Counted from the first letter of the stretch, positions 1 through 8,064 are shown. The stretch is 64,000 nt of DNA from Scatacola_A faecigallinarum (GCA_018713605.1 DVOM01000017.1:1-64000); one strand, 5' to 3'. The notes: generated from the letters alone by a model not told the origin. Made by a program: numbers and translations.

Positions 1-293
1 TGAGACAGTTCGGTCCCTATCTGCCGTGGGTGTAGGATACTTGAAAGGATTTGTCCTTAGTACGAGAGGACCGGGATGAACATACCTCTGGTGTACCAGT
101 TGTTCCGCCAGGAGCAACGCTGGGTAGCTAAGTATGGACGGGATAACCGCTGAATGCATCTAAGCGGGAAACCCACCTCAAAACAAGGTATCCCAATTAA
201 GACCGTGGTAGACCACCACGTTGATAGGTCAGGTGTGTAAGCGCAGCAATGTGTTTAGCTAACTGATACTAATAGTCTGATTGGCTTGATTTT
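1..293 (+). rRNA. rrl: 23S ribosomal RNA, 3' end (partial)
   Basis: The window opens inside domain VI of a 23S rRNA gene. The sarcin-ricin loop core AGTACGAGAGGACC is at about 59-72, followed by the conserved 3' part ending in AACTGATACTAATAG near 260-275. The exact 3' end is estimated from the family and could differ by several bases. The 5' part lies outside the window. It is followed after about 60 bases by 5S rRNA, the usual order of a bacterial rrn operon. Confidence 0.97.
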
Positions 294-354
294 TTAACGT
301 ATAAATAATCTGCTCCACAGATTTGGTTCTAATTCTTTCAGATGGTGTTTAGAT

Positions 355-472
355 GACCTGGTGGTAATAGCGAAGGTGTCCCACCCGATCCCATTCCGAA
401 CTCGGACGTTAAACCCTTTTGCGCCCATGGTACTTTGTCTTAAGGCACGGGAGAGTAGGTCGCTGCCAGGTC
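355..472 (+). rRNA. rrf: 5S ribosomal RNA
   Basis: A 5S rRNA is recognised from the complementary ends GACCTGG and CCAGGTC, the conserved CCGAACTCGG loop region near 397-406, and GGGAGAGTAGGTCGCTGCCAGG at the 3' end given here only as a landmark (about 449-470). The flanks are also complementary: bases just before 355 (CAGATGGTGTTTAGA) pair with bases just after 472 (TCTAAACATCATCTG). They make a long precursor stem of the kind cut by RNase III or E during maturation. Confidence 0.96.
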
Positions 473-519
473 TTCTAAACATCATCTGGAATGAATTCTT
501 CTTATTGCAAGTTTTTAAG

Positions 520-549
520 CCTCCTGCTTTTGCAGGAGGTTTTTTTTTA
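520..549 (+). terminator. Rho-independent terminator of the rRNA operon
   Basis: Stem CCTCCTGC / GCAGGAGG with a TTTT loop is followed by a run of nine T. It sits 48 bases after the 5S gene, so it ends the rRNA transcript. Confidence 0.9.
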
Positions 550-935
550 ACGGATCTTCAGAAACTTTGTTTACAGATGCCGGTCGGTTCAGGCCGGTTT
601 TTTGCGTCGCTGAGACGGATTGGGTTCGCTTCGGAAAAAGGCCGGCCTTGCTGCGGCAGGGCGTTCTGCGGCCGTTGTGGCGGCTTTCTTGCGGTCATGC
701 TTTCCATTATATGTTTTGCGGACAAAAAATGGCGAGGCTCAAGGAAGGTATACAAAATTAAAGGGCGCACAAAATGCAATGAGTACGAAAAATTCGATAC
801 CTGCTCCCGAAAAATAGCTCATTGCCTTTCTTCCTCATTCCTTTACAATCTCTTCCGTAATCTCATTCACGTTATTATTCTTTTTTTATCCTTATATCTC
901 TTTTTAATTTTATTTTTTATTCCAGGAGTGTGTTT
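550..935 (+). other. Gene-poor leader region before the first cold-shock gene
   Basis: No convincing gene is seen here; overlapping short reading frames on both strands lack family resemblance. A weak GC stem followed by T6 lies near 580-604. The last 100 bases before the cold-shock gene are strikingly pyrimidine-rich on the + strand, which fits a long untranslated leader. Long leaders are common for cold-shock mRNAs, but a thermosensing fold here is only inferred. Confidence 0.4.
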
Positions 936-1139
936 ATGAAACAAGGTAACGTTAAATGGTTTGACTGCAAAAAAGGTTATGGCTTTATTACTCCGGACGG
1001 CGAAATCAAAGACGTCTTCGTCCATATTACCCAACTCGAAAAAATCGGTATCAGAAAACTCTTCGACGGCCAGCGCGTCTCCTTCGATATCTATGATGAT
1101 CGCGGGCGTATCGCCGCCGGTAATCTTAAATTGTTGTGA
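936..1139 (+). CDS. Cold-shock domain protein (CspA family), copy 1
   Basis: A 67-residue single cold-shock domain, the usual length of the family. The nucleic-acid binding motifs are visible: KGYGFI (RNP1, about residues 14-19) and VFVHI (RNP2, about 30-34), after the typical start KQGNVKWF. Such proteins bind single-stranded RNA or DNA and unwind mRNA structure in the cytoplasm. ATG at 936 is preferred over an upstream GTG at 930 because AGGAG lies at 924-928, at correct spacing. It has its own terminator. A second, very similar gene follows 190 bases later, suggesting tandem duplication. Confidence 0.93.
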   Translation: MKQGNVKWFDCKKGYGFITPDGEIKDVFVHITQLEKIGIRKLFDGQRVSFDIYDDRGRIAAGNLKLL

Positions 1140-1160
1140 TCGGAAATTTCACAACAGCAC

Positions 1161-1199
1161 AATTGTCCCTGACTTTCCAGTCCGGGACAATTTGTTTTT
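1161..1199 (+). terminator. Terminator after cold-shock gene 1
   Basis: Stem AATTGTCCC / GGGACAATT followed by TTTGTTTTT. Confidence 0.85.
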
Positions 1200-1231
1200 G
1201 TCACAAAAGAACGCGAAATCAAAAAATTGGC

Positions 1232-1259
1232 TTGACTTATCGTAATAATTTAATAACAT
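1232..1259 (+). promoter_or_regulatory. Predicted sigma-70 type promoter of cold-shock gene 2
   Basis: TTGACT at 1232-1237 and TAACAT at 1254-1259 are separated by 16 bases. The predicted leader to the ATG at 1329 is about 60 bases, AT-rich, with AAGGAAAAG before the start. Prediction from sequence only. Confidence 0.5.
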
Positions 1260-1328
1260 TAACGCGTACTAAGCAGTAAGTGCAACGTGAATTGTGATTA
1301 CGATTAATTTTTTTATAAGGAAAAGAAC

Positions 1329-1532
1329 ATGAAAGGTACAGTAAAGTGGTTCAATACCAAAAAAGGATATGGATTTATTCAGCCGGAAGGCGGAAATAAA
1401 GATGTATTCGTTCATGTTACTGCTTTGGAAAAGACCGGTCTCCGCCGCCTGTTTGACGGACAGGTCGTAAGCTTTGATATTTATGACGATCGCGGCCGCA
1501 ATGCTGCCGGAAACATAATAATACTGAAATAA
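1329..1532 (+). CDS. Cold-shock domain protein (CspA family), copy 2
   Basis: 67 residues, one cold-shock domain with KGYGFI and VFVHV motifs. It is clearly a paralogue of the gene at 936: both share the KWF...KKGYGFI...KDVFVH...LFDGQ.VSFDIYDDRGR framework and the unusual C-terminal DDRGRxAAGN segment. Role: RNA-binding chaperone. It has a separate promoter and terminator, so the two copies can be regulated independently, for example one by cold and one constitutively; which is which cannot be read from the sequence. RBS AAGGAAAAG precedes the ATG. Confidence 0.93.
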   Translation: MKGTVKWFNTKKGYGFIQPEGGNKDVFVHVTALEKTGLRRLFDGQVVSFDIYDDRGRNAAGNIIILK

Positions 1533-1554
1533 TTATTTTTATAAAAGCCGGAGA

Positions 1555-1583
1555 CCCCGCAGTTTTTCCCTGCGGGGATTTTT
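1555..1583 (+). terminator. Terminator after cold-shock gene 2
   Basis: Stem CCCCGCAG / CTGCGGGG with a T-rich loop, followed by TTTTT. Confidence 0.88.
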
Positions 1584-1663
1584 ATGTTCATTTAAGAATT
1601 TTCTTGCCTAAAGTTCAATTTTAGCATACACCTTGCCTGTATGTAAATTATCGGAATGAAGAA

Positions 1664-2230
1664 ATGAGTGGAATAGATGTCGTCCTGTTGGGATTGGCTT
1701 TGGCCGTGGACGCTTTTGTCGTATCGTTCTCTTACGGCTTAATCCTAAAAAGAAATCGCTGGCGAAATGCCGTAAGTCTGGGAGCTGCCACCGGTTTGGG
1801 ACAGTTTGTCATGCCCGTTGCCGGTTGGTATGGCACAAATCTGGTGCATGGGTATATTGAAAGCATTGACCATTGGATTGCTTTTGCCGTATTTCTGGCT
1901 TTAGGATTGAAAGTAATTGACGAAGCCCTGAGCGGAGAGGATGAGCCTTGTAAGCTGAGCCGGCAGTTGACGTTTAAAGTGTTGCTGATGATTGGGCTGG
2001 CAACCAGTATCGATGCCTTGGTAACCGGAATTACGCTCTACTTTATGAATGTTTCGATTTGGTTTGCAGCGCCGGCTATCGGCATTATAACTTTTGTCTG
2101 TGCCGTAATCGGCTTTCAGCTTAACTGCTGTTTCAAAAAAGTTCCGACCAGATACTTGGAAATTGCCGCCGGAATTATCCTGATTCTGCTTGGCTGTAAA
2201 GTTTTGTACGAACATCTTTCCGCCGAATAG
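1664..2230 (+). CDS. mntP: Manganese exporter MntP family
   Basis: 188 residues with six hydrophobic segments, the size of MntP/YebN. The two DUF204 halves each carry the membrane-embedded acidic motif: AVDAF (residues 14-18) and SIDAL (115-119). These aspartates are known to be needed for Mn2+ export in the E. coli protein. It acts in the inner membrane, exporting excess manganese. I see no yybP-ykoY type Mn riboswitch in the 80-base leader, nor an obvious MntR box, so regulation is unknown. It is monocistronic, followed by a terminator. Confidence 0.9.
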   Translation: MSGIDVVLLGLALAVDAFVVSFSYGLILKRNRWRNAVSLGAATGLGQFVMPVAGWYGTNLVHGYIESIDHWIAFAVFLALGLKVIDEALSGEDEPCKLSRQLTFKVLLMIGLATSIDALVTGITLYFMNVSIWFAAPAIGIITFVCAVIGFQLNCCFKKVPTRYLEIAAGIILILLGCKVLYEHLSAE

Positions 2231-2235
2231 GCCGC

Positions 2236-2266
2236 AAAAAGCAGTTTTTCAAAACTGCTTTTTTAA
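2236..2266 (+). terminator. Terminator after mntP
   Basis: Stem AAAAAGCAGTTTT / AAAACTGCTTTTTT. Confidence 0.87.
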
Positions 2267-2439
2267 TTTGGTCTTTAAAAATAAAAAATAGACAAAAGAC
2301 AAAAAAGAGAATATACTCAAAACCAGATTTTTTATTATCAATACAGGTATTATTATCCGAGAGAATTTATCTTCGCATAATTCTGCCTGTTTTTCCGCGT
2401 GTTCTTAAATTTAATATAAACCCTTAAAAATTAGCAGTT

Positions 2440-2862
2440 ATGAAAAGGTATTTTATCGTCTTTACGGTTTGTATGGCGCTGATGCTTGTCGGGCTTTGCG
2501 TTATGCTGAAATTTGTCTGTCTGGGGAACTTGACCCGGGCGGCTGTCGCTTTCGTTCTTATGTCTGTTTCCGGTATTTTGAGTTATCTTGTTTACCGGAC
2601 ATATGATGTAATCAGGGACATGAAATCTCATTACGAATATTTCGGTCTGGATGACGGCACGGCTTATATGCGGCTTCAGAACGATACGCGGCTCGATTTG
2701 TATTTCGGGTCACTGCCCGTTCGGCAGCTGAGGGAAGAACGCAGAAAATACGTTTTTCTGCTTAACGGTCTTGATGGCAACCGGAAACTTTTCCGAAACC
2801 AGAAGGACGAATTGCGTGCTGACTATGCCAGAATATTGCGGTTTATACAAAAATATTTGTAG
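2440..2862 (+). CDS. Small membrane protein, paralogue 1 (unknown function)
   Basis: 140 residues, no family recognised. Two hydrophobic helices (about residues 4-27 and 32-52) are followed by a charged cytoplasmic part of about 85 residues ending in a basic amphipathic stretch. The start MKRYFIVF resembles MKRYLVFA of the next gene, and both share the layout of two N-terminal helices plus a soluble tail, so they are probably a diverged tandem pair. The two genes are only 2 bases apart and should be co-transcribed. Role unknown. Confidence 0.7.
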   Translation: MKRYFIVFTVCMALMLVGLCVMLKFVCLGNLTRAAVAFVLMSVSGILSYLVYRTYDVIRDMKSHYEYFGLDDGTAYMRLQNDTRLDLYFGSLPVRQLREERRKYVFLLNGLDGNRKLFRNQKDELRADYARILRFIQKYL

Positions 2863-2864
2863 CC

Positions 2865-3302
2865 ATGAAAAGATATCTGGTTTTTGCGGCATGCGGCTGG
2901 ATAGCCTGTTTGTCGGGACTGTGTTTGGCGCTTAGCCTTTCGCCGTCGCTTGATATTAAACTTTTCGGCATAATTTTGTTTCTGTTTGGCGGAATGTCGG
3001 GCTATATTTGCGGAGAACATTACCGGCATATAATGAATATTGCCGGGGCTTACCGCAGTCTGCTGGGCATTAAGAACGGAGCCGTCCGTTTTCTCTGCGG
3101 TCTGTCTTCAGAAGAACTTAAAGGTCTGATTCGCGTATTGACGCCTGAAGAACTGACCGACGAAGCGGAAAGAACGGGCGCGGCTCTTGCTGAACTGAAA
3201 GACAGAAAGAGGGGCCGGCCTTGTAAGAAAATAAGTCAGCTGGAAAATATTTTGCGCGTTTTTGCCAAAGCCGCTGACAAGAAACAAAAAAGAGAGCCTT
3301 AA
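2865..3302 (+). CDS. Small membrane protein, paralogue 2 (unknown function)
   Basis: 145 residues. Two N-terminal hydrophobic helices (about 4-24 and 29-50) and a charged C-terminal region rich in Lys, Arg and Glu. It starts 2 bases after the stop of the preceding similar gene and ends on a shared bidirectional terminator. No catalytic motif is visible. The pair could be subunits of one membrane assembly; this is inference from tandem arrangement only. Confidence 0.7.
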   Translation: MKRYLVFAACGWIACLSGLCLALSLSPSLDIKLFGIILFLFGGMSGYICGEHYRHIMNIAGAYRSLLGIKNGAVRFLCGLSSEELKGLIRVLTPEELTDEAERTGAALAELKDRKRGRPCKKISQLENILRVFAKAADKKQKREP

Positions 3303-3313
3303 CGGCTCTCTTT
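3287..3313. terminator. Bidirectional terminator between convergent genes
   Basis: Stem AGAGAGCC / GGCTCTCT with A-rich and T-rich flanks; it serves the + gene ending at 3302 and the - gene ending at 3319. Confidence 0.8.
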
Positions 3314-3318
3314 GGCGT

Positions 3319-4056
3319 TTAAATCCCGATCCAGCAAATACGGACTCTTGCCAGCTCTCGTCCGTCTCCCGTCGCCTTAATGCGGTGAATTGTCGTCAGG
3401 TTGTCAAATTCGGTTTCTACCCGGATGTCTTCGCCGTATAAACCCTCTTTTTTAAATGCAACTTCAATTTCCGCCGGCGTATGCGCAGCCCGGAAATCAA
3501 TGCCGACCGCTTCGGACGCCCAAAGCGGATAAACCGCGTTGTTGACGTGGTTGTTCAGGTCTATATCATCAAAACGAATAAAAAATTCCGCAGCTTCGTC
3601 AATCCGTTGCGGCTCTGATATTTTAGGAAAATCCGTATCAATAACCCTTTCCCCGATAACCTGATACATCGGCAGATTTTCCCGCAGGGCAATCGGCCTC
3701 CGCCGAGCGGCGTCAATCAGAATCCACTGGCTTGAGGCTTTAATGAGCGTATCGCCGTTTTCCGACTGTACCAGAAATTCGCGAATGGCGCCGAGTTTCT
3801 TTTCTACGGCCGGCCATGATTGCACTTTGATTTTTTCGTGCATTTTGGGCAGCCGGGCAATTTGCAGATGGTAGTTGGACCCAACCCAGGCAAAGCCTTT
3901 GCTCAGACAATATTCCAGCCCCAGTCCCATCGCTGAGGCATGGCTGTCGGCAACGTCCTGAAAAATGTTCATTAACGTCAGCAGACGCAGATTTTCGTTC
4001 CGGTCGCATTCATAAGTCCGAATCAAATATTCTTTTTCAATTTTATAAATATTCAT
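3319..4056 (-). CDS. Acyl-ACP thioesterase (FatA-like, double hotdog)
   Basis: 245 residues, the size of bacterial acyl-ACP thioesterases: two hotdog folds (about 1-135 and 155-245). The second contains DIDLNNHVNN (164-173), the conserved region holding the Asn and His of the catalytic site. The enzyme releases free fatty acids from acyl-carrier protein in the cytoplasm. This family is common in Firmicutes, Bacteroidetes and plastids and less expected in alphaproteobacteria, so horizontal acquisition is possible. It lies 12 bases downstream of the RNase J-like gene on the same strand and is probably co-transcribed with it. Confidence 0.85.
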   Translation of the reverse strand: MNIYKIEKEYLIRTYECDRNENLRLLTLMNIFQDVADSHASAMGLGLEYCLSKGFAWVGSNYHLQIARLPKMHEKIKVQSWPAVEKKLGAIREFLVQSENGDTLIKASSQWILIDAARRRPIALRENLPMYQVIGERVIDTDFPKISEPQRIDEAAEFFIRFDDIDLNNHVNNAVYPLWASEAVGIDFRAAHTPAEIEVAFKKEGLYGEDIRVETEFDNLTTIHRIKATGDGRELARVRICWIGI

Positions 4057-4068
4057 GTTTTTTCCTCT

Positions 4069-5604
4069 TTATTGCAGCTCTCGATAAACAAAAGGCTTCC
4101 GGAAGATTTTCGGCGGCAGTTCGCAGGCGCCTTTGCGGCGCTGATGCAAAAACATTTTGAAACGTTTCTGGCAACGGCGGTTACTGATGGTTCTTTTCAG
4201 AAAACCCATTCCGGACGTTTCTTTTTGAAAGACTTCGGTCAGATAGGCAAAATCATCGTTGTAAACAACAACCAGCCATTTTGCCGGCAGGGCGGAAACC
4301 TTTACGGCTTCGCTGCCTTTAAGCCGGTAGATTTCATTGTTACGGGGCGTGTCTGGAAGCAGTTTCATATTCATGTAGGCCGCCAGCTCTCGAAAATTGT
4401 CAATGACAAAAACCGGACAATGTGTCGGAATAAAAACCGGCCTGTTCAAAATAAAGTTCAGATATTCGTAATCACCCAGAAAACCGTGTCCGAAACCCTG
4501 CAGTTCGGGAACCGCGTCAACGTCCGTAAAGCTGATGTTGTGAGCGTTCAGCTGCCCTTTGAGCGGATTAAAGAACGTTTTGGCTGTAATGATGCCGAAA
4601 CAGTTTTCAGCATTGGCGTCAAAAGCCTGTGAAACATGGTTATAGGTGCCGATGACCACATAGTTGTCTTTCAGTTTGGCGATTTCGTCCCGGTCATGAT
4701 TGTAAATAACCTTAATGCGTTTGCCGGCCATTTTGTCAAAGGAAATGCCGTAGTCGATAATCCGCTGCAGGTAGCTGTAAAAATCAGGATTCCCAAAAAA
4801 TATCACGTTTTTTTTAAGTTTTAGCGCAGCCAGAAAAGCGATGATGTACATTTCCGGATGCGTCGGATAAACCGGGAGAAAGATTTTGCCTTTGCGGCTT
4901 TTTCTCATCAGGCAGACCAGCTTCTTAAATGTCGTCACTTCCTTAACCGCATAGCCGTCGTCATAAATGCCGTAAAAGTCCGTTACGGCAAATTTTATGT
5001 CTGCGGCCAGTTGTTTCAGGCGCTTGGTGTTGGTTGCTTTGCGAAAATAGGTGCTGCTGTCGATTTTCATGTCGCCGCTGTGATAGACGGTCGTGTTTAG
5101 CGTCCTGATGATAAAGCCGAAACTGTCAAAGCAGGTATGGGACGACGACAGCACCTCGATTTCCAGTGAGCCTGTCCTGATTATACTGCCGTCGTCGATA
5201 ATGTTTTGCTTGGGCCTTTTGTATTTCGGAATGCCGAACTCCCTGTACAGGTCTTCCAGAATCATAAAGGTATATTTGCCTGCGTACAGCGGCGGCAGCG
5301 AATAGCCGGCCTTGATGTAATGAACGATGCCGTTAAGGTGATCGGGGTGCGAATGTGTCAAAAAAATCGCGGCGGCTCTATCTTTTCCTGCGCCGAGAAA
5401 TGCCCGGATATCGGGAACGGCGGCCGCTGAATTTTTGATTCCCAGCGCCTGATGATTGTCAAATTTTCCGAGATCGACGATTATTGTTGTCCGGCCGTCG
5501 GCGGTTACGTCGGTATAACGGTAGGAATGCCCGCTGATTTGGTCAATGTTATTGCCGCCGAGCGGCTGCCAGTATAATCCGTATTCTTCCGATAAACTAT
5601 TCAT
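4069..5604 (-). CDS. Metallo-beta-lactamase fold ribonuclease J-like protein
   Basis: 511 residues. The N-terminal part has the metal-binding motif HSHPDH (84-89), a further histidine in SSSHTCF, and YHSGDMKID, which supplies a bridging aspartate; this is the beta-lactamase/beta-CASP arrangement. The later segment GFGHGFLGD...PTHCP recalls the C-terminal SGHA...P.HGE motifs of RNase J. Function as an RNA exo- or endonuclease is therefore likely but not certain, since overall conservation is low. The last 60 residues are basic (many Arg/Lys), plausible for RNA contact. It precedes the thioesterase gene on the same strand. Confidence 0.7.
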   Translation of the reverse strand: MNSLSEEYGLYWQPLGGNNIDQISGHSYRYTDVTADGRTTIIVDLGKFDNHQALGIKNSAAAVPDIRAFLGAGKDRAAAIFLTHSHPDHLNGIVHYIKAGYSLPPLYAGKYTFMILEDLYREFGIPKYKRPKQNIIDDGSIIRTGSLEIEVLSSSHTCFDSFGFIIRTLNTTVYHSGDMKIDSSTYFRKATNTKRLKQLAADIKFAVTDFYGIYDDGYAVKEVTTFKKLVCLMRKSRKGKIFLPVYPTHPEMYIIAFLAALKLKKNVIFFGNPDFYSYLQRIIDYGISFDKMAGKRIKVIYNHDRDEIAKLKDNYVVIGTYNHVSQAFDANAENCFGIITAKTFFNPLKGQLNAHNISFTDVDAVPELQGFGHGFLGDYEYLNFILNRPVFIPTHCPVFVIDNFRELAAYMNMKLLPDTPRNNEIYRLKGSEAVKVSALPAKWLVVVYNDDFAYLTEVFQKETSGMGFLKRTISNRRCQKRFKMFLHQRRKGACELPPKIFRKPFVYRELQ

Positions 5605-5611
5605 TAAAACG

Positions 5612-5646
5612 AAACCGACCCAAACGTTTAAGTTAAGGTCGGTTTA
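5612..5646 (-). terminator. Terminator of the lytic transglycosylase gene
   Basis: Stem AAACCGACC / GGTCGGTTT; on the minus strand it is followed by a T-rich tail, between two minus-strand genes. Confidence 0.75.
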
Positions 5647-5669
5647 GCAAATTATCGCCGGTTTAGCAA

Positions 5670-6425
5670 TTACTTTGTTTTGTTTTTCCTATATTCGGCC
5701 AGTTTAGCTTCCCGCCAGGCTTTGGCATCGGCTCTGGCTTTTGCCAGCGAAGCCTTGGCTTCGGCAATCCGCTTTTCGGCAATAACCTTGCGGTCATGTC
5801 CGGTTTTGTTTGCCGCCGGTTTGGTCATGTTGCCGAACAGGCTTGCGCTCAGGTCATTTTGCGCCAGCTTGACTTTTTCGTAAGCCGAAGCCAATTTGCG
5901 CTTATAACGCTGCGCTTTGGTTGGTACGCTGGAGTGATATGCCATGGCAGCTTTAATCCAGTCACGCTTCTGCTCGTACAAATTGCGCAGGAACTTGGCG
6001 CCGTACGTAACGTTTGTTTCCGGATCCAAAGCGTCTTCAATGCTGTCAAAGGCATCGCCGTGATAAGCCAGATTAATCTGCATGCAGCCGACGTCAATGC
6101 TTTTGACGCCCTGCGCCTGCAGTTTCTTAACCGCTCTGACGGCTTCTTCCTTGGTGGCAAAATAACGGCCTTTGCCCTGAGCGTTGATTGTCCACGGCCA
6201 AGCGAGCGTCTGTTTCTTAGCTTCGTTGTAACGTCCGGTTTCAACGCTCGAAATCGTAGTCAGCAAGTGCTTTTTGATTTGGTATTGTTGCTCAATTTTA
6301 GCTGTGGCTTGCATACAGACATAAGCGTCGTCAACTTTCAGGTCATTGGCTTTTGCCTGTACGGGCTGAATTAACATCAGCAATAATACAAAAAACATTA
6401 AAATTTTTGATACGAAAAGTCGCAT
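5670..6425 (-). CDS. Secreted lytic transglycosylase (SLT domain)
   Basis: 251 residues from the ATG at 6425, chosen because GGGGAG lies at good spacing and a proper signal peptide follows (basic start MRLFVSK, hydrophobic core, cleavage near VQA-KA). A longer frame to 6485 has no support. The soluble-lytic-transglycosylase fold is shown by SSVETGRYN (catalytic Glu about residue 63) and GCMQINLAYHG (about 114-124). It would cleave peptidoglycan in the periplasm. The last 70 residues form an Ala/Lys/Glu-rich helical tail, probably a coiled coil. Similar domains occur in secretion-system muramidases, but no secretion genes are near. Confidence 0.85.
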   Translation of the reverse strand: MRLFVSKILMFFVLLLMLIQPVQAKANDLKVDDAYVCMQATAKIEQQYQIKKHLLTTISSVETGRYNEAKKQTLAWPWTINAQGKGRYFATKEEAVRAVKKLQAQGVKSIDVGCMQINLAYHGDAFDSIEDALDPETNVTYGAKFLRNLYEQKRDWIKAAMAYHSSVPTKAQRYKRKLASAYEKVKLAQNDLSASLFGNMTKPAANKTGHDRKVIAEKRIAEAKASLAKARADAKAWREAKLAEYRKNKTK

Positions 6426-6591
6426 CCCTCTGCTCCCCAAAAGCGGCCACAAACATCCCTTATGCAACAAATGTGCCAATTTCAATTTGCTTAACGGCAG
6501 TAAAAATACAAAACGCTTAAAGGTTGGTTATATTAAATTAAACTCCAAATCGTTAAAATATCCTAACAATCTCTCGTTATAATTAAAAAAA

Positions 6592-6624
6592 TCAAAAATG
6601 CTCCCGGAAATATAAACCGGGAAT
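6592..6624 (-). terminator. Terminator of the N-formylglutamate amidohydrolase gene
   Basis: Stem CCCGG / CCGGG; in the minus direction it is followed by GCATTTTTGATTTTTT. Confidence 0.7.
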
Positions 6625-6653
6625 CTTCAAAAACAAGGGGGTTTATAACACAG

Positions 6654-7538
6654 TTAAAATTTAAAATCCAGCAAAAATTGTGCCAAAGCCTTCAGTGAGG
6701 CGCTGATGTCTGAGCTAACCTTATGAAAATCATTGTTTTTTTTGTGTGTGTTTTCTTCCATGTAAAGGGCGCGATTGGTTTCCAGCTGCAGGGTAAAGAT
6801 TTTGCGTCGCGGCTGGCAGAAATTAAAGGTTATGAAAGCGCCCGAGTAGGGACAGTTGAACGTGGTGTGATATTTTCGTTTTTCCAGTTCGTCTTTCAGA
6901 AAACTGCCGAATTCTCCCGGGCAGCTTTGCTCAAACAGATTTCCAAGACAGAATTCGATGTTTTGACCGTCGTTCATAATGGAGCAGATTTTGGACGGCA
7001 TCGAATGGCAGTCAACCAGCAGGCAGAAACCAAACTTCTTGACGCATTTGTCAACCAACTGCTGCAGGCGCTTGTGATAAGCGTCGTATACGTTTCTGAA
7101 ACGTTCCTGAACTTCGTCGAAATTCAGCAAACCGTCATATATGTTGTTATTGTTGGCGGAAATTCGGTGTATCACGCCTAACCCGACCCTGCAACGCCGT
7201 CCCATCGGCAGGTCTTTCTGCGGATGGTTGAAAAACATGGCCGGGTCTATTTCGATTTTGTCGCGGTTGACGTCGACAAAAGCCCGGTTGATGTTCATCG
7301 AAATCATCGGAATTCCGGCATTAGATGCCGGCCGGACAAGCTCGTCGACGAAGGAGTCTTCGTTGCTGCGCAGCTCGTTGATGTCCATTTTGACCGCGTT
7401 GAGAAATTCTTCGGGAAAAAACTGTCCGCAGTGCGGTGCCGACAAAACCATCGGAAATTTGATTTCCGAGGTGTTGCATTCCTCAAAAATCCTCAGCTTC
7501 CTGTAGTTTACCTTAAAGTCAATATGTTTCTCGGCCAC
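6654..7538 (-). CDS. N-formylglutamate amidohydrolase family protein
   Basis: 294 residues with a GTG start; AAGGAG lies six bases before it. The family is shown by SAPHCGQFFPEEF near the start, the NRAFVDVNRD region, and LVDCHSMPS (about 172-180), which supply the expected metal/active-site residues. Family members hydrolyse N-formyl-glutamate to glutamate and formate, the last step of one histidine-breakdown route; no hut genes are nearby, so the true substrate may differ. Monocistronic with its own terminator. Confidence 0.85.
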   Translation of the reverse strand: MAEKHIDFKVNYRKLRIFEECNTSEIKFPMVLSAPHCGQFFPEEFLNAVKMDINELRSNEDSFVDELVRPASNAGIPMISMNINRAFVDVNRDKIEIDPAMFFNHPQKDLPMGRRCRVGLGVIHRISANNNNIYDGLLNFDEVQERFRNVYDAYHKRLQQLVDKCVKKFGFCLLVDCHSMPSKICSIMNDGQNIEFCLGNLFEQSCPGEFGSFLKDELEKRKYHTTFNCPYSGAFITFNFCQPRRKIFTLQLETNRALYMEENTHKKNNDFHKVSSDISASLKALAQFLLDFKF

Positions 7539-7665
7539 GTTTTTCTCCTTATGGTTTGTAAAAGTATAATCAAAAATTATTAAATTTTTAATAATACATT
7601 TAAAGACGGCTGAAAGGCTTTTTCAGCATAAAAATCCGAAAAAGAAAAAAACAGCTAAAAAATGC

Positions 7666-7694
7666 TTGCATTTCTGAAAAAAAGATTTTATAAA
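7666..7694 (+). promoter_or_regulatory. Predicted promoter of tRNA-Val
   Basis: TTGCAT (7666-7671), 17-base spacer, TATAAA (7689-7694), 21 bases before the tRNA. This is close to the sigma-70 consensus at ideal spacing. Confidence 0.7.
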
Positions 7695-7714
7695 GGCAAA
7701 GTCCTGAAGACATC

Positions 7715-7790
7715 GGGTGTGTAGCTCAGCGGTATGAGCACTACGTTGACATCGTAGGGGTCACAAGTTCGATCCTTGTCACACCCACCA
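7715..7790 (+). tRNA. tRNA-Val (anticodon GAC), CCA encoded
   Basis: A complete cloverleaf: acceptor GGGTGTG / CACACCC, D-arm GCTC/GAGC, anticodon stem CTACG/CGTAG with loop TTGACAT (anticodon GAC), T-arm ACAAG/CTTGT with TTCGATC loop, and an encoded CCA at 7788-7790. Confidence 0.96.
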
Positions 7791-7833
7791 ATAACAATAA
7801 AGCCTCCCTTGCGGAGGCTTTATTGTTATTGGC
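7788..7833 (+). terminator. Perfect-palindrome terminator of tRNA-Val
   Basis: A 21-bp stem starting at the CCA end (CCAATAACAATAAAGCCTCC paired with its complement, CTTG loop region). The inner GC part GCCTCC/GGAGGC followed by TTTATTGTT works as a terminator; the stem is far longer than needed. Confidence 0.75.
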
Positions 7834-8064
7834 AGGGTATGCTGGAGAGAACTTGTGAAACAAGTTCGGCGACCGAGTTCCGCATTGGGGAACGAGGGAG
7901 AGTGACGAGCATGGCGAGGAAGCTGAAGGCGGCAGCGTGCGCAGCGCCTGCCCAAACTTGTCATACCCACGCCGTTTTTTTGCCTCCCTTGCGGAGGCTT
8001 TATTGTTATTGGCAGGGTATGCTGGAGAGAACTTGTGAAACAAGTTCGGCGACCGAGTTCCGCA
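7802..8064 (+). repeat. Tandem duplication downstream of tRNA-Val (83-bp copies, 180-bp period)
   Basis: Positions 7802-7884 and 7982-8064 are identical over 83 bases, offset exactly 180. Each begins with the terminator stem GCCTCCC..GGAGGC. Before the second copy, CTTGTCATACCCAC (7957-7970) is a one-mismatch copy of the tRNA 3' end CTTGTCACACCCAC (7775-7788). The whole tRNA-3'-end plus terminator segment therefore appears duplicated. No protein is supported here. Confidence 0.85.

Noticed and set aside
361..939. Plus-strand frame of 192 codons starting inside 5S rRNA
   Set aside because: It begins in the 5S gene and crosses its terminator; no protein-like features.
1587..1663. Mn-sensing yybP-ykoY riboswitch before mntP
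   Set aside because: Only about 80 bases are available after the preceding terminator and the conserved motifs of that riboswitch are not seen.
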